In this document: one piece after another, positions 55,501-63,102 of the stretch
How the letters are laid out: each line of letters opens with the position of its first letter
How positions within the stretch are numbered: the first letter of the stretch is position 1
DNA from: Alphaproteobacteria bacterium
Lineage (GTDB): Bacteria > Pseudomonadota > Alphaproteobacteria > Micavibrionales > Micavibrionaceae
NCBI GenBank assembly: GCA_021775965.1
Contig: JAJFGV010000043.1
Span: forward strand, 248,001 to 312,000
Direction: 5' to 3'
DNA: 64,000 nt
Made by a program: the position numbers and the translations under genes
The notes under the pieces: generated by a model
What the model was told of the DNA's origin: nothing
Seen by the model: only the letters and a program-made list of their open reading frames with translations
Database searches by the model: none

Positions 55501-55618
55501 GTCGTTGCTCCGCCGTGAAATGCTTATTTCACTTATGGTAGAACAGGAACTTAAGAAACATTCCGAAGAGGTTAATGTTCGTCTTTTCAGCGGTATCAAA
55601 GCAAAACAGCCTAGATAA
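52556..55618 (+). CDS. Secreted protein of the paralogous family, copy 3, with a large repeat-bearing N-terminal addition
   Basis: About 1020 aa; ATG 52556 is preferred over a TTG one codon before, and ATG 52577 is also possible. After the signal peptide, residues about 40-230 look like beta-sandwich modules (LRLRLNLLTGKVSVSGSGF). A Gly/Ser linker, an 11-residue repeat (ATDAATDAID) and three 45-residue helical repeats (SALTGLDxAVxDRALAGDFR) follow, then a glycine-rich stretch. The family core starts near residue 660: ALMLMTEQLSAVMIQQVVAI, AHKDYQPSEQMCRFGT, YCDPKDNNNGLSLMCTTPG, NLYDKPANVKRTGVSMQAIG. It lacks the N-terminal CxxC of copies 1 and 2. Confidence 0.8.
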   Translation: MSLDPNIMKVTATGKILLSIIALALCLGGFSFVYSVQSALASPSEEEFKTQERKTSFRASRLPPGTQIIYRIISSDGTSRTEKVGLDDEGIILLPVMDLSDPGLSYNLFIENEEQNIQPLNLRLRLNLLTGKVSVSGSGFDDFAGVAFEKETGVRTLKADWAGSFDERNFLSAEDLISSGRLNISFLSHSLSDEGKLGQSYIIEIQASNPQEEIARQTFNLILKTWVKTKANLKTLGFDEDGGGCGGSSLDKDDIKDDESLEDSQDEADTGGSGSGSGGGAGGGGASTSTRFNGGGSGATRRFVMLGGTDTFSTVINQGLVTRNLLTKATFLNKNQSNGLAPVDPRLLLAGAVIDNATDAATDAATDAIDSATDAATDAIDNVTDIAQDAYEDVLDTAQEALDEEIEALQEILAEELAGVTENLSALTGLDSAVVDRALAGDFRGLADDQIAEFREIYDEELAAVKENVSALTGLDPAVLDRALAGDFRGLAEEQLEVFEDFLLERLDTAKNALSEAFGLDPALVDKVLAGDLSGLTEEAKIRVAEYLGVDPALLTTDPDAAIEAIQQAAQQAAEEALEQAAAAALAQYSGAGGFGGLGGGLGFGGSGSRYGRGIEGADLGPLGIGLIAFGGGGPTSAGVNRFIAASNSLLSTSDKTSINCTIDKMVENYVTALMLMTEQLSAVMIQQVVAIGMFFDAKHQLESQRILQSLEAEAHKDYQPSEQMCRFGTFVRSVGTSETNGKENQVQLSEILMTRYRNAENSSSAEGLSMDTEARLKQFKEVYCDPKDNNNGLSLMCTTPGAKKDRYNKDIDYTRTIDFPHTLDVDFASGTKTNDTEDVIALGKYLYWPRAVASAPDKALLEHYHPYQKLRSTIAAQGVAHNSYASIVGMKSSAENNAGENSGWVFMKSMLREFNFELTDFSINERMGDNPSYYAQMDILTKTMYQHPEFYTNLYDKPANVKRTGVSMQAIGLMQSRDHYESLLRREMLISLMVEQELKKHSEEVNVRLFSGIKAKQPR
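53621..53711 (+). repeat. 33-base tandem repeat encoding ATDAATDAID units
   Basis: Two and a half to three imperfect copies of a 33-base unit (GCCACAGACGCGGCCACAGA start), giving an 11-residue Ala/Thr/Asp repeat predicted to be helical or a flexible spacer in copy 3 of the paralogous family. Unit-length change by slippage would keep the frame. Confidence 0.8.
53798..54202 (+). repeat. Three 135-base tandem repeats (45 residues each)
   Basis: Units begin at about 53798, 53933 and 54068 (GAAGAGTTGGCGG, GAAGAGTTGGCGG, GAAAGGTTAGATA). Each encodes EELAxVxENxSALTGLDxAV followed by xDRALAGDFRGLxEEQ. Copies 1 and 2 are closest and copy 3 has diverged. This is helical-bundle repeat expansion within the N-terminal addition of copy 3. 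Confidence 0.85.
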
Positions 55619-55709
55619 TTGATGGTACGCCCTATGTACTTGGGATTTGCTCTATTTTTGGCACTTTCCTTGCATAGTCCTCCCTTGTGAATAAAAAAAC
55701 AGGCAATTA

Positions 55710-55743
55710 TTGCTAGGACATACCTTAATTGACGGTATGTCCT
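55710..55743 (+). promoter_or_regulatory. Inverted repeat upstream of flgK, same design as before ppsR
   Basis: AGGACATACC (55715-55724) and GGTATGTCCT (55734-55743) form a perfect 10-base inverted repeat with a 9-base spacer TTAATTGAC, overlapping TTGCTAGGA (55710-55718). It ends 20 bases before the flgK ATG, leaving AAGGGA free as ribosome site. It may be a promoter-overlapping operator or an RNA hairpin. Confidence 0.6.
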
Positions 55744-55763
55744 GAATATAAGGGACAAGACAA

Positions 55764-58166
55764 ATGGGCTTAGCCGGATTGGATGCTGCGCTTTCTGGAC
55801 TGCGGGTTTCGCAGCAGCAGATCAGTGTCATATCCAATAATATTGCAAATGTGAGTACGCCAGGCTATACGCGGAAGATTTTACCGCAATCCTCTCAGGC
55901 TATTGAGGGGGTTACGGTTGGTGTTATTGGCGAAACCATCATTCGTCAGGTTGATTTGAACCTTCAACGCGATTTATGGACACAGATCAGCGGTGTCGGT
56001 GAGCTTGACGTTCAGCAGGCTTATCTCAGCCGTGTAGAGCAGTTTCATGGTCCACCAGACCGGGAATTATCGATTGCGGCAGAAATTTCCCGCCTTCAGG
56101 ACAGTTTTGTAGCGTTAGCCGATAGCCCGGAAGATAGTTTCTTGCTGGCTGCAACGGTTAATGAGGCAACGGATACAGCGGATAAGTTTAATGACCTATC
56201 TAATCTGATTACAACGTTGCGCAATGACGCCCAGGGAGATATTCAAAGTACAATCAACCGCGTTAACAGCCTGCTTGAGCAAATTGCTGATCTGAATAAA
56301 CAGGTGCAGGTTAATACCAATATCGGACGCACAACGGCCGTTCTTGAAGACAAGCGGGATGAAGGTATTAAAGAGCTGGCCGGGCTGATTGATATTAGCT
56401 TTTTCAAACGTGGGGACGGGGTTCTGGTCGTTCAGACCAATCTGGGCGTACAGCTTGCAGATCAGATAGCGGAACAACTGACATTCGATCCTACGCCTGT
56501 GTCTGCAGCTAGTTATTATCCGGATTCTGTTGCTGGTATTTTTGTCGGTGATCCGTTGACCAATCCGGCGGCTGTTGATATCACGACGCGCTTTCCTGGC
56601 GGTCGTCTGGGCGGTCTGATCGAATTACGCGATAGCATTTTCCCCAAGCAGCAGGCGCAGCTTGATGAACTTGCACATAAAATGGCTTTGCGGTTTGAAG
56701 CGCAGGGCCTTCTTCTTTTCACTGATGCTTCGGGCAACGTTCCTGCCGATACGCCGCCGGATCCATCAGCAGGCCCGCCGCCTACGGCGGTTACCTATGT
56801 TGGTTTTTCTGCGACGATGCAGGTTAACGACGCAATTGTTGCGGACAATACTATTTTGCAGCGGGGAACCGTGCCAACTGACGCGCCGATACAACCGGGC
56901 TCCAGCGAGGTTATCAGCCGGGTTCTTGAATTTACCTTTGGTGCTGTTGATTTTCAGCAGGCCGTTGGTTCGATTGATCTGCGTGGTTCACTTGCCGGTG
57001 GTGGGCCTTTTGCTCTGCAGGACTGGCTGGGTGTCTTTTCAGAAAATACGGTCACAAGCACAAGGGATATTGCCTCGATTGGGCCGGATCTTATTACGAC
57101 CCTTGGTGGGCCCTTTGCTGTGCCGGGCGCCGATACATTTTCTATTACAATTGATCCTGGTACTGAAGGGCCGGGGCCGATCGGACCTTTCTTGGTTGAT
57201 ATGAACGCCATTCCGCCGGCCGGGAATGCAACGGCTGCGGATCTGGCAACATTCATCGATGGTTTGGACCCCGGTATCAGCGCAACATTAAATAGTTTTG
57301 GCCAGCTGGAGATTACCAGCCGTTGGGATATCAATATCGCCGACGTTAATATGGGTCAGACAGGCTTCGATTTTCTGGGTTTGCCGCAAGGTACTTTGGA
57401 CGCAACCGATCCGTATTTTGATGTTCAGGTTGGTAACGATGCGCCGGTCCGTATCACGATACTGCCGGGCGATGATGAGACAGACCTGATTAACAAGCTG
57501 ATTTTAAATGCTGCTGGAGATACCTTTAATCCGATCGGTGATACCGTTGGTGTCCCAGGTTTGGCCTTTGATGAAGCAACTTTCATAGCGACTGGTGAGT
57601 TGATTTTGCGTCCCGGTGATGATTTTGCCAATCCCGTTTTTGGTGGTGATATTAAAATCACATCAGGGCCATTTAATGTCGATGCGGTAAATTCTCAGCT
57701 CAATATAGCTGTGCCAGGAACACTGGATAATGGCGTTTCATTTGTTTCTTCTTTGTTTGGGAGCTTTACAAGCGGTCCGCCAATTCAGGATGTATCTCCG
57801 GTTTCCAGCGCGTCATATGAATCACAAATTTCTGTTGCAAACACAAATCTGCTTTCTTTTCGGCAGGAATTTCTTGGGCCGGGCGCTGATATTTCTACCA
57901 ATCTTATCGGGTCAAACCGTTTGATCGATTACGCCCAAAAGATGGTGAACGAACATTCTCAGCAGATATTACTGAATGAAAGCCGCCTGGCTGATGAAGA
58001 CACGCTCCGAAGTGTTTTGGAGACCCAGCTGCTAAATGATTCCGGTGTCAATCTGGATGAAGAGCTTGCAAATCTAATTGTTTTTCAAACTGCTTTTGCT
58101 GCCTCTGCGCGGGTTGTGAGTGCGGTTGATGAGTTATTTCGCGAATTGCTGGATGCTGTTCGCTAG
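55764..58166 (+). CDS. flgK: Flagellar hook-associated protein 1 FlgK
   Basis: Joins the flagellar hook to the filament. The N terminus GLAGLDAALSGLRVSQQQISVISNN, then NIANVSTPGYTRK, is the classic rod/hook/HAP motif. The D0 C-terminal part (EELANLIVFQTAFAASARVV) matches hook-type proteins. At 800 aa it is larger than enterobacterial FlgK (about 550), with extra beta-rich domains in the middle (residues about 300-650). It is followed by flgL after 23 bases. No rod, hook, export or filament genes are nearby, so the pair is detached from any flagellar cluster. Confidence 0.93.
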   Translation: MGLAGLDAALSGLRVSQQQISVISNNIANVSTPGYTRKILPQSSQAIEGVTVGVIGETIIRQVDLNLQRDLWTQISGVGELDVQQAYLSRVEQFHGPPDRELSIAAEISRLQDSFVALADSPEDSFLLAATVNEATDTADKFNDLSNLITTLRNDAQGDIQSTINRVNSLLEQIADLNKQVQVNTNIGRTTAVLEDKRDEGIKELAGLIDISFFKRGDGVLVVQTNLGVQLADQIAEQLTFDPTPVSAASYYPDSVAGIFVGDPLTNPAAVDITTRFPGGRLGGLIELRDSIFPKQQAQLDELAHKMALRFEAQGLLLFTDASGNVPADTPPDPSAGPPPTAVTYVGFSATMQVNDAIVADNTILQRGTVPTDAPIQPGSSEVISRVLEFTFGAVDFQQAVGSIDLRGSLAGGGPFALQDWLGVFSENTVTSTRDIASIGPDLITTLGGPFAVPGADTFSITIDPGTEGPGPIGPFLVDMNAIPPAGNATAADLATFIDGLDPGISATLNSFGQLEITSRWDINIADVNMGQTGFDFLGLPQGTLDATDPYFDVQVGNDAPVRITILPGDDETDLINKLILNAAGDTFNPIGDTVGVPGLAFDEATFIATGELILRPGDDFANPVFGGDIKITSGPFNVDAVNSQLNIAVPGTLDNGVSFVSSLFGSFTSGPPIQDVSPVSSASYESQISVANTNLLSFRQEFLGPGADISTNLIGSNRLIDYAQKMVNEHSQQILLNESRLADEDTLRSVLETQLLNDSGVNLDEELANLIVFQTAFAASARVVSAVDELFRELLDAVR

Positions 58167-58189
58167 AAAATTAAGGAAGGAATAAAAAA

Positions 58190-59377
58190 ATGACAGGTGT
58201 TTCAACGTTAGGGCAGGCTCTGGCGCAAATCGAAAGGTTCAAGGACGTTCAGTTCCGATTTGCAACATTAAGTACGCAGCTTGCGACGGGTAAAAAAACC
58301 CAGAAATTTACTGGTCTTGGCAGTGACATCCTGACATCACAGCGCGCCCGTGCTGATTTTAAATCTCTCGATGTATATACGAATAATATTACTCATGCTG
58401 ATCGTAGAATTAAAACCACATTGAATACGATTGAAGAATTTAAAGCGCAGGCTGAAAATTTTGCGGCTGCCCTTGTCGGGTTTACGCAAGAGAGCACACA
58501 TCAGGAAGGCGATATCGTATTTTTTGATGATCCGGTAACGCCAAATATCACTGAGAATATTCAGATCGGTCATACATCGGCGACACCGGATATTGATTTT
58601 CAAACATTGCAGGATCTTGCGAGTAACTTATTTGATTTCATGGTTAACCTTCTTAACCAACAAGATGGCGATCGCTTTGTTTTGTCCGGGGCGGAAACAA
58701 CAACGCAGCCTCTGGTTGATGGCGGGACGCTGGATACGGCTGTAAGCTCTTTGCTGACCGGCTGGAAAACCGCGGGCATCACAACGTCAGAGCTGATTAG
58801 CGGCTTGCGTAGCAGCGATGCCAGTTCGAACCCGAACGCTGTGACCGATAGCATTATCGGTTATTCAGCGCCGCTTAGTTCGGGTGCGGTAAAGGATATT
58901 TTTGTTCGTGTTGATGATAATACAGAGCTGGATTACACCGCACTGGCCAATGATCCGGCCTTTAGAGATATTCTTGTGGCCATGGCGTATTTCAAGAATG
59001 AAAATCTACCGCCGATTGCCGATGAAATAGATCCTGTGACGATGGCAGTCACCACAAACGGGGCACCCGGAACAACGCTTGATGAAATGAAGGATAACTT
59101 TTATCAGGTGTTTAATGATCTGACCGGTCTGGTCAATGGCGCCATTGATCGTATAGACCAGGTGCGATTCAAGTTGGAAACTGTCCGCGCGCGTATCGAC
59201 GAGATCAAGCAAAGCCATCAGGAGGAAAAAAACCTTCTTGTTAGCACGATTGATAATATTGAGAATGTTGATATCAACGAAGTTGCCGTTGAGATTAACT
59301 CATTACAGATTCAACTCGATGCTTCTTTCCGCGTTACGGCAAGGTTGCAGGAGTTAAGCTTGGTTAACTTTATCTAG
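58190..59377 (+). CDS. flgL: Flagellar hook-associated protein 3 FlgL
   Basis: Second hook-filament junction protein, flagellin-like. The 395 aa protein has an N-terminal helix (LGQALAQIERFKDVQFRFAT, LSTQLATGKKTQKFTGLGSD) and a C-terminal helix (DINEVAVEINSLQIQLDASF, RVTARLQELSLVNFI), the coiled D0/D1 pair of this family, with a beta domain between. The ribosome site AAGGAAGGA is strong. It is coexpressed with flgK. The convergent TcpQ-like gene ends 9 bases after it. Confidence 0.9.
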   Translation: MTGVSTLGQALAQIERFKDVQFRFATLSTQLATGKKTQKFTGLGSDILTSQRARADFKSLDVYTNNITHADRRIKTTLNTIEEFKAQAENFAAALVGFTQESTHQEGDIVFFDDPVTPNITENIQIGHTSATPDIDFQTLQDLASNLFDFMVNLLNQQDGDRFVLSGAETTTQPLVDGGTLDTAVSSLLTGWKTAGITTSELISGLRSSDASSNPNAVTDSIIGYSAPLSSGAVKDIFVRVDDNTELDYTALANDPAFRDILVAMAYFKNENLPPIADEIDPVTMAVTTNGAPGTTLDEMKDNFYQVFNDLTGLVNGAIDRIDQVRFKLETVRARIDEIKQSHQEEKNLLVSTIDNIENVDINEVAVEINSLQIQLDASFRVTARLQELSLVNFI

Positions 59378-59385
59378 AATAGGGT

Positions 59386-60552
59386 TCAGGATTTATCTTG
59401 AATAGTAAGCGTCGCTTTTTCTTCCGCGCCGGCTTCGTTATTTATTTTGTGTGTAGGCCCGGATTCTGAACTTACGGCGCTAGCAAAAAGAATTTTAACG
59501 GCGCTGCCGAAAGTACCATTGGTCATGACATTTGAATCCAATGTATAATCATGTGAAGCGTTCCAAATAAGCTCTGCGCCAGCTTTCTTGCTCCATCCAC
59601 TCAGTATTGTTTTCAGGCTGTCGCCTTGCTTGGCTTCCCATGTTTTTAACGATCCACTTTCGGGCATCGTTGTTTCTTCTTTCATAGCGGCTTTTTCGCT
59701 TGTGGCCGGGTCTTCCATTTTAAACCCACCAAAATTTTGGTCGCCCGGTGTTTCGCCGGGATCTGTAATATTGCTTCTGCGAATTTCCCCTGCTTGTGGT
59801 TTATGATCTTGTGGAGCCAATGCAGACATATTATCGCCGGATTTTTTGATGCTCACAATTTTGCTGTGAATTTGAGCGGATAAATTCAATGGCGAAACCA
59901 TATCATTGAGCACTTCATTCCACGGACGACCACCATTCCAGGAAACACGATATCCTGGATTGACACCATCAGCGAAACTAAAAGAATACTGAGCTGGTAC
60001 GACCTGACGAAGAGCCAGAGCCAGAGGCAAATCTGTGCCGAAACCAACAATTTCCGGATATGTTTGTGCTATCGCCTGTTGCGGTTGTTTTTGAGGTGCT
60101 GGCGTTGCAACAACGACAGGCATCGTCTTTTCGGCAGAGCCCATATTTTGGGGAAACGGGTTAATAGAGACCCGGCCCTTTGGCTGAGGCTTTTCATGAA
60201 CACTCACAGCAGGCACTCTTTGTGTTTTGACCCTGGGCATCGTATGCATTTCAGGCATAGGCTCCGAGGGGTAGAGCGTTTTGGTTTTCATGGTCTGTTT
60301 CGGATCAGATTCCAGTTTTTCGATTTGCAGTGTTTGCATTTCAGATGGGAGCGGGGCTGTTTCAACGGGAACTGTTTTAAGCATCCCTGGATGAGCAGGA
60401 GATGGCGTAATAACAGGTGGCGATTCAGTTCTCGGCGGTGATGGCGCCCACTCAAAGCCAGCATGAGCATTTTTGGGCGTACCAACCATAAGAGCACTGA
60501 CAACGACAAATGCAAAAAACGGATAATATATTTCACGTATTGTTTTAGACAA
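59386..60552 (-). CDS. TcpQ/secretin-N-like periplasmic protein of the T4BSS
   Basis: 388 aa from a TTG start with AGGAA 8 bases upstream. Signal peptide (YYPFFAFVVVSALMV ... AHA), then a Pro/Thr-rich spacer, and two modules like the TcpQ C-terminal / STN fold. These are about 165-240 (LPLALALRQVVPAQYSFSF, VSWNGGRPWNEVLNDMVSPL) and about 300-370 (WEAKQGDSLKTILSGWSKKA, ELIWNASHDYTLDSN). Such modules resemble the secretin N0 fold also found in DotD, so it probably belongs to the outer-membrane ring. It follows icmT after a 142-base gap. Confidence 0.75.
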   Translation of the reverse strand: MSKTIREIYYPFFAFVVVSALMVGTPKNAHAGFEWAPSPPRTESPPVITPSPAHPGMLKTVPVETAPLPSEMQTLQIEKLESDPKQTMKTKTLYPSEPMPEMHTMPRVKTQRVPAVSVHEKPQPKGRVSINPFPQNMGSAEKTMPVVVATPAPQKQPQQAIAQTYPEIVGFGTDLPLALALRQVVPAQYSFSFADGVNPGYRVSWNGGRPWNEVLNDMVSPLNLSAQIHSKIVSIKKSGDNMSALAPQDHKPQAGEIRRSNITDPGETPGDQNFGGFKMEDPATSEKAAMKEETTMPESGSLKTWEAKQGDSLKTILSGWSKKAGAELIWNASHDYTLDSNVMTNGTFGSAVKILFASAVSSESGPTHKINNEAGAEEKATLTIQDKS

Positions 60553-60694
60553 TATTATATTCCTGTTTGTTTAAATTGGAGCAATGGTCCTTTTGCTGCG
60601 CTTTTTAATATTGGTAATGATGCGCCAGATAAATCCTTAAAGTTGAACATAAAGCGCTGTTTTGCAAAATACAAGGCTATAGCGGCGGCCTAGC

Positions 60695-60994
60695 TTACCC
60701 ATAATCCTGAAATTTCTTTTTCTCAACCGAAATCCAGCCGGGGCGCTCGACGCCAACGATCCAGCACCGTAAACTACGCATGGCGGCCGGAAATGTCAGG
60801 CCTTTGTTCTCAAAATAGCGGAATAAAAGAAGAACGATAATTGAGAGCATAATTGTTGATGTACGTGCATAGACCAACAATATAGGCAAAGGCATGGCGG
60901 CGCGGGCATCAAAACCGATAAAACGGATCGTGCGCATGGTATTGCGCCAGTGCCAGTTTATCTTCTCCTGAATATTCTCGATTTCTTTGGTCAT
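60695..60994 (-). CDS. icmT: T4BSS protein IcmT
   Basis: Small inner-membrane component of unknown precise role; in Legionella it is needed for secretion and escape. The 99 aa protein has the hallmark HWRNTMRTIRFIGFDARAAMPLP near the N terminus, one or two hydrophobic stretches (TSTIMLSIIVLLLFRYF) and a conserved WIVGVERPGWI-type end. It lies 84 bases downstream of dotB on the same strand. Confidence 0.88.
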   Translation of the reverse strand: MTKEIENIQEKINWHWRNTMRTIRFIGFDARAAMPLPILLVYARTSTIMLSIIVLLLFRYFENKGLTFPAAMRSLRCWIVGVERPGWISVEKKKFQDYG

Positions 60995-61078
60995 TTTTCT
61001 CTCTTCTTGTGTGCGCTCTAATGTAAGAAATTCTAAGCGAACAGCGCTTAAAATCTGACTTTTAGAGGCTAGACTTGC

Positions 61079-62236
61079 TTAGGACCCTGTACTTGATGAT
61101 AACAGAAGATAGTGGCGCCTGTCGATAAGTCCGGCTTCGAAAATAATTTCAGCTGATTTTTCCATTGTCTGGCCGTAATCAACAATCATGCGCTGTAATT
61201 CATTGGGCCATCTGGTAAAAGGCATATCCATTAACTTTTCACGCACTTCATCAGGAAATTTCATCCATTCCCGGCAACCCATCCGGCCACCGCCAACCCG
61301 TGGTACCAGGACCTGAGTGACAATCAGGCGCAGTGTTTCCATGATAGCGATAGCGCGCTCTTCCCGTTCTTCCATGTCATAGGTCGAAAGCATTCTTTGT
61401 ACGGTGCTGGCCACGCCCGTTGTATGTGTCGTCGTATAAACCGCGTGGCCGGTCTGGGCGGCTTCAATAGAAGCATTAATTGTTTCGCGGTCACGGGATT
61501 CTCCAACAAGAATGATTTCCGGTTTGCGGCGCAGAGCATTGCGGACGCCATGGGCAAAATCCGGCAAGTGACGGGGGATTTCACTTTGGGATACCAGCGA
61601 GCGCGGACTTTCAATTGTGTCATAGGTATATTCGATCGGTGCTTCATAGGTTAGCATTTTCCCGCAACCATGTGGGCGCTCCAAAAGCATACGATTTCCG
61701 GCGGCCAGCAATGTTGTTTTACCCGAACCGGTTGGGCCGGTGATAATCACAATGCCCTGGCGGGGCGCCCAGGCGTCGATGATTTCTTCTTCGATCTTGA
61801 GATCTTTCATCGTGGGTGGCTCGCTCGGAAGGACGCGCATTGTAATTTGGGCTGCGTCACGTCCGCGCGACAAAATAGCGGTGATGTTTACACGAAAACG
61901 TATACGTGTGTAACGGTCCGGCCTGATCTCGTAAGACACATCCAGATCTCGCCCTGAAGCAAGGCGTGCCTGTGCTTCAGGGCCATAAAGTTTTGTCAGG
62001 AAGATGGCCATATCGGCGGCATCAATATTGCGATACGTGCCTGGATAAAGTGTGCCATGAATCTCGTTATAGACAGGGCGGTCACTTTGTATGGTGATAT
62101 CAGAGGAATTTTTTTTGACGCACCAAAGAAAGAAAGGATCAATCAAGTCTTCGGTAAAGCGATCCGGTTCTTCAGACCAGGTCTCGGCAATATTATCTTC
62201 GCCTTTAAGAAGGCTTACCGGTTTGCGGGTTGCCAT
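61079..62236 (-). CDS. dotB: T4BSS ATPase DotB (VirB11/PilT-like)
   Basis: Hexameric ATPase that energises secretion from the cytoplasmic side. The 385 aa protein has Walker A GPTGSGKTTLLAAGNR near residue 170, an Asp box, Walker B-like EIILVGESRDRETI and the His box TGHAVYTTTHTTGVAS near residue 270. The N-terminal domain (FFLWCVKKNSSDITIQSDRP) is PilT/DotB-like. The length equals Legionella DotB (377). It overlaps dotC by 22 bases. Confidence 0.96.
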   Translation of the reverse strand: MATRKPVSLLKGEDNIAETWSEEPDRFTEDLIDPFFLWCVKKNSSDITIQSDRPVYNEIHGTLYPGTYRNIDAADMAIFLTKLYGPEAQARLASGRDLDVSYEIRPDRYTRIRFRVNITAILSRGRDAAQITMRVLPSEPPTMKDLKIEEEIIDAWAPRQGIVIITGPTGSGKTTLLAAGNRMLLERPHGCGKMLTYEAPIEYTYDTIESPRSLVSQSEIPRHLPDFAHGVRNALRRKPEIILVGESRDRETINASIEAAQTGHAVYTTTHTTGVASTVQRMLSTYDMEEREERAIAIMETLRLIVTQVLVPRVGGGRMGCREWMKFPDEVREKLMDMPFTRWPNELQRMIVDYGQTMEKSAEIIFEAGLIDRRHYLLLSSSTGS

Positions 62237-63090
62237 TGCTCATATCCAGTTGCGAGTTCGGGGACACCTGTAATCTGGACGGCACGGTCGCCGATGCGCA
62301 TGACGTTGCCGTCACCTGTAACGCCGCGATCAACCTGCAGAGCCGAAGGCGGCGAAATCATTCCTTGCGTTAAAAGAACGCGGTAGCGGACCATGCCCTG
62401 AAAGTCCGCTGTTAATTTGTTAAGATCTTCTCCAAAAATATCATTGGCCTGTTCATATCCTATCTCCCATCCCCTGGCGACTTGCGCGTTCCAGACTTCG
62501 CGCTCTTCATCATTTTCAGGTCTCAGGATATCGGGCGGTTCTTCAATATCGCCCCATTGACGCTCCAGATAAGTGCGCCAGGTGCGGGGTGAGGATGTAA
62601 TTTTTGCATTTTTAACAATGTTGTAAATGCGATCCGAGGTGGCGGCTTCCTGGCCACCGGTTTCAATCAACATGGCGTTAATGGATTCAGAAATAATCGG
62701 CGGCTCGATTAAAAATCCGGATGGAGCCGGAATAAGCAACTGGCGGAAGTTAAAAACCCGGTCTAGGTAAGTGGCGCGTTGGTCGAGTTCCTTGCGTATT
62801 TCATAGGTGCGCATGGCCAGGCCACCGCGGACCCCAAAAGACAGCGCTGCCTCTTTTATAGCATCCTGGCGGATATCGAAAGGGAGGCCACCTTCATCGT
62901 TATCATCATCGTCATTAACGGGATTCTCTTTTTCAAGGTTCTGAAGGTCTTTCAAAGAAGGAGGCTGGATATCTTCTTCAGAAGCATTGGCGGTGCCAAA
63001 AGAGAGGAAGGTCAAAAAAATACAAAGCGTCAGAAAAAGAAATAAGAAAATATCAGCTTTCTGAAAGTGTTTTGTATGAGCTATGCGCAT
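62215..63090 (-). CDS. dotC: T4BSS outer-membrane complex protein DotC
   Basis: Outer-membrane ring component that places DotH. The 291 aa protein has family segments LRKEAALSFGVRGGLAMRTY-like (IKEAALSFGVRGGLAMRTYE), FNFRQLLIPAPSGFLIEPPI, TWRTYLERQWG, and GWEIGYEQANDIFGEDLNKL near the C terminus. Legionella DotC is a lipoprotein. Here the leader ends FGTANASEE with no cysteine at a lipobox (the only one, LTLCIFL, is inside the hydrophobic core), so it seems to be exported without a lipid anchor. Confidence 0.93.
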   Translation of the reverse strand: MRIAHTKHFQKADIFLFLFLTLCIFLTFLSFGTANASEEDIQPPSLKDLQNLEKENPVNDDDDNDEGGLPFDIRQDAIKEAALSFGVRGGLAMRTYEIRKELDQRATYLDRVFNFRQLLIPAPSGFLIEPPIISESINAMLIETGGQEAATSDRIYNIVKNAKITSSPRTWRTYLERQWGDIEEPPDILRPENDEEREVWNAQVARGWEIGYEQANDIFGEDLNKLTADFQGMVRYRVLLTQGMISPPSALQVDRGVTGDGNVMRIGDRAVQITGVPELATGYEQWQPANR

Positions 63091-63102
63091 GACGAATAAC
63101 TC

